The notes beneath the pieces were generated by a model that saw nothing but the letters and a program-made list of their open reading frames with translations, was not told the DNA's origin and did no database searches. Below, piece after piece: positions 13,070-13,374 of a stretch of DNA of 13,374 nucleotides. This stretch comes from Hadesarchaea archaeon (GTDB taxonomy: Archaea > Hadarchaeota > Hadarchaeia > Hadarchaeales > Hadarchaeaceae). Position 1 is the stretch's first letter. Every line of letters begins with the position of its first letter. Location of the stretch: the NCBI GenBank assembly GCA_029880065.1, contig JAOUPD010000023.1:1-13374 (forward strand), given 5' to 3'. The position numbers and the translations under genes are program-made.

Positions 13070-13374
13070 ATGAAAACTATGGCAGAAGAACTCTTTAAAG
13101 AGTTTAGGGAGCATAGCGTTAGCGAGTTTTTCCGAAAAAATGCTGCGATGCTGGGTTACACGGGCAAGATTCGCTCGCTCACCACGATCATCCACGAAGG
13201 CGTCACCAACGCAATCGATGCGGCTGAGGAGACGGGTGTACTCCCAAAGATAGTTGTAATCATCAAGCGATTCGACGAAGAACCCGAACATTTCCGAGTG
13301 ATAGTCGAGGACAACGCCTCCGGCATCCCCGAGGAGTTCATTTCCAATGTGTTCGGCAAGATGCTCGCGGGGAC
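13070..13374 (+). CDS. top6B: DNA topoisomerase VI subunit B, partial (3' end outside window)
   Basis: Top6B is the GHKL ATPase subunit that with Top6A relaxes and decatenates DNA. The first 101 residues are present, with the frame open to the window edge. The N-terminal SVSEFFRKNAAMLGY (16-30) is characteristic. The Bergerat N-box is HEGVTNAIDAA with Glu43, Asn47 and Asp50. TGVLPKIVVII follows, then the G1 box EDNASGIP (80-87) with Asp81, and VFGKMLAG, typical of the family. The G1 box has Ala83 where most members have Gly (DNGxGIP). GGTGG lies six bases before the ATG at 13070; a second ATG at 13079 is less well placed. top6A usually follows. Confidence 0.95.
   Translation, partial: MKTMAEELFKEFREHSVSEFFRKNAAMLGYTGKIRSLTTIIHEGVTNAIDAAEETGVLPKIVVIIKRFDEEPEHFRVIVEDNASGIPEEFISNVFGKMLAG

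Noticed and set aside
1..13374. CRISPR array, transposase or integrase
   Set aside because: No regularly spaced repeats and no recombinase motif in any plausible gene. Only short isolated repeats were seen.

Overview
The window looks like chromosomal DNA from a euryarchaeote-like archaeon. It carries archaeal-type genes for aIF1A, RIO1 kinase, a two-KH Dim2/Pno1-like protein and the B subunit of topoisomerase VI. It has TATA-box promoters with short or absent leaders, T-rich terminators, Shine-Dalgarno sites and frequent TTG start codons. The CimA-like and LeuA-like enzymes and the TGTACA elements upstream of trpE point towards methanogen-related Euryarchaeota, but the species cannot be named from the sequence.

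Positions 1-5008, minus strand: a tryptophan operon read as trpE-trpD-trpC-trpF-trpB. trpB runs off the window edge, and trpA may follow. The genes overlap or nearly touch and are translationally coupled. No trpG (glutamine amidotransferase) is present between trpE and trpB. The trpE promoter carries three GTAC-core boxes at centre spacings of 20 and 10 bp, like the TRP boxes bound by the methanogen repressor TrpY. The divergent gene at 5144-5428 encodes a 94-residue protein I do not recognise; it is not a visible TrpY.

Positions 5429-7970: a spacer with short direct and inverted repeats, then a three-gene minus-strand unit that is much richer in A+T than its surroundings. It encodes a 447-452 residue protein with an N-terminal DUF4332 (helix-hairpin-helix) domain and a long uncharacterised helical remainder. 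Next is an acidic 154-residue protein ending in a FYVE-like six-cysteine zinc finger, then a stand-alone 143-residue DUF4332 protein. This is the least explained part of the window and the best candidate for an undescribed system.

Positions 8030-11150: two divergent paralogous acyltransferases, a 2-isopropylmalate synthase-like gene (leuA, minus) and a citramalate synthase-like gene (cimA, plus). They share a 70-bp promoter region holding a GGGCA-N14-TGCCC inverted repeat around an A/T-rich core. LeuA feeds leucine synthesis and CimA the pyruvate route to isoleucine.

Positions 11150-12927, plus strand: aIF1A, RIO1 kinase and a two-KH protein, a small-subunit maturation and initiation cluster. 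cimA overlaps the aIF1A start by one base. A 150-bp gap before the KH gene contains a hairpin and a 10-bp inverted repeat that may be a structured RNA or an operator. From 13070 the first 101 codons of top6B are present.
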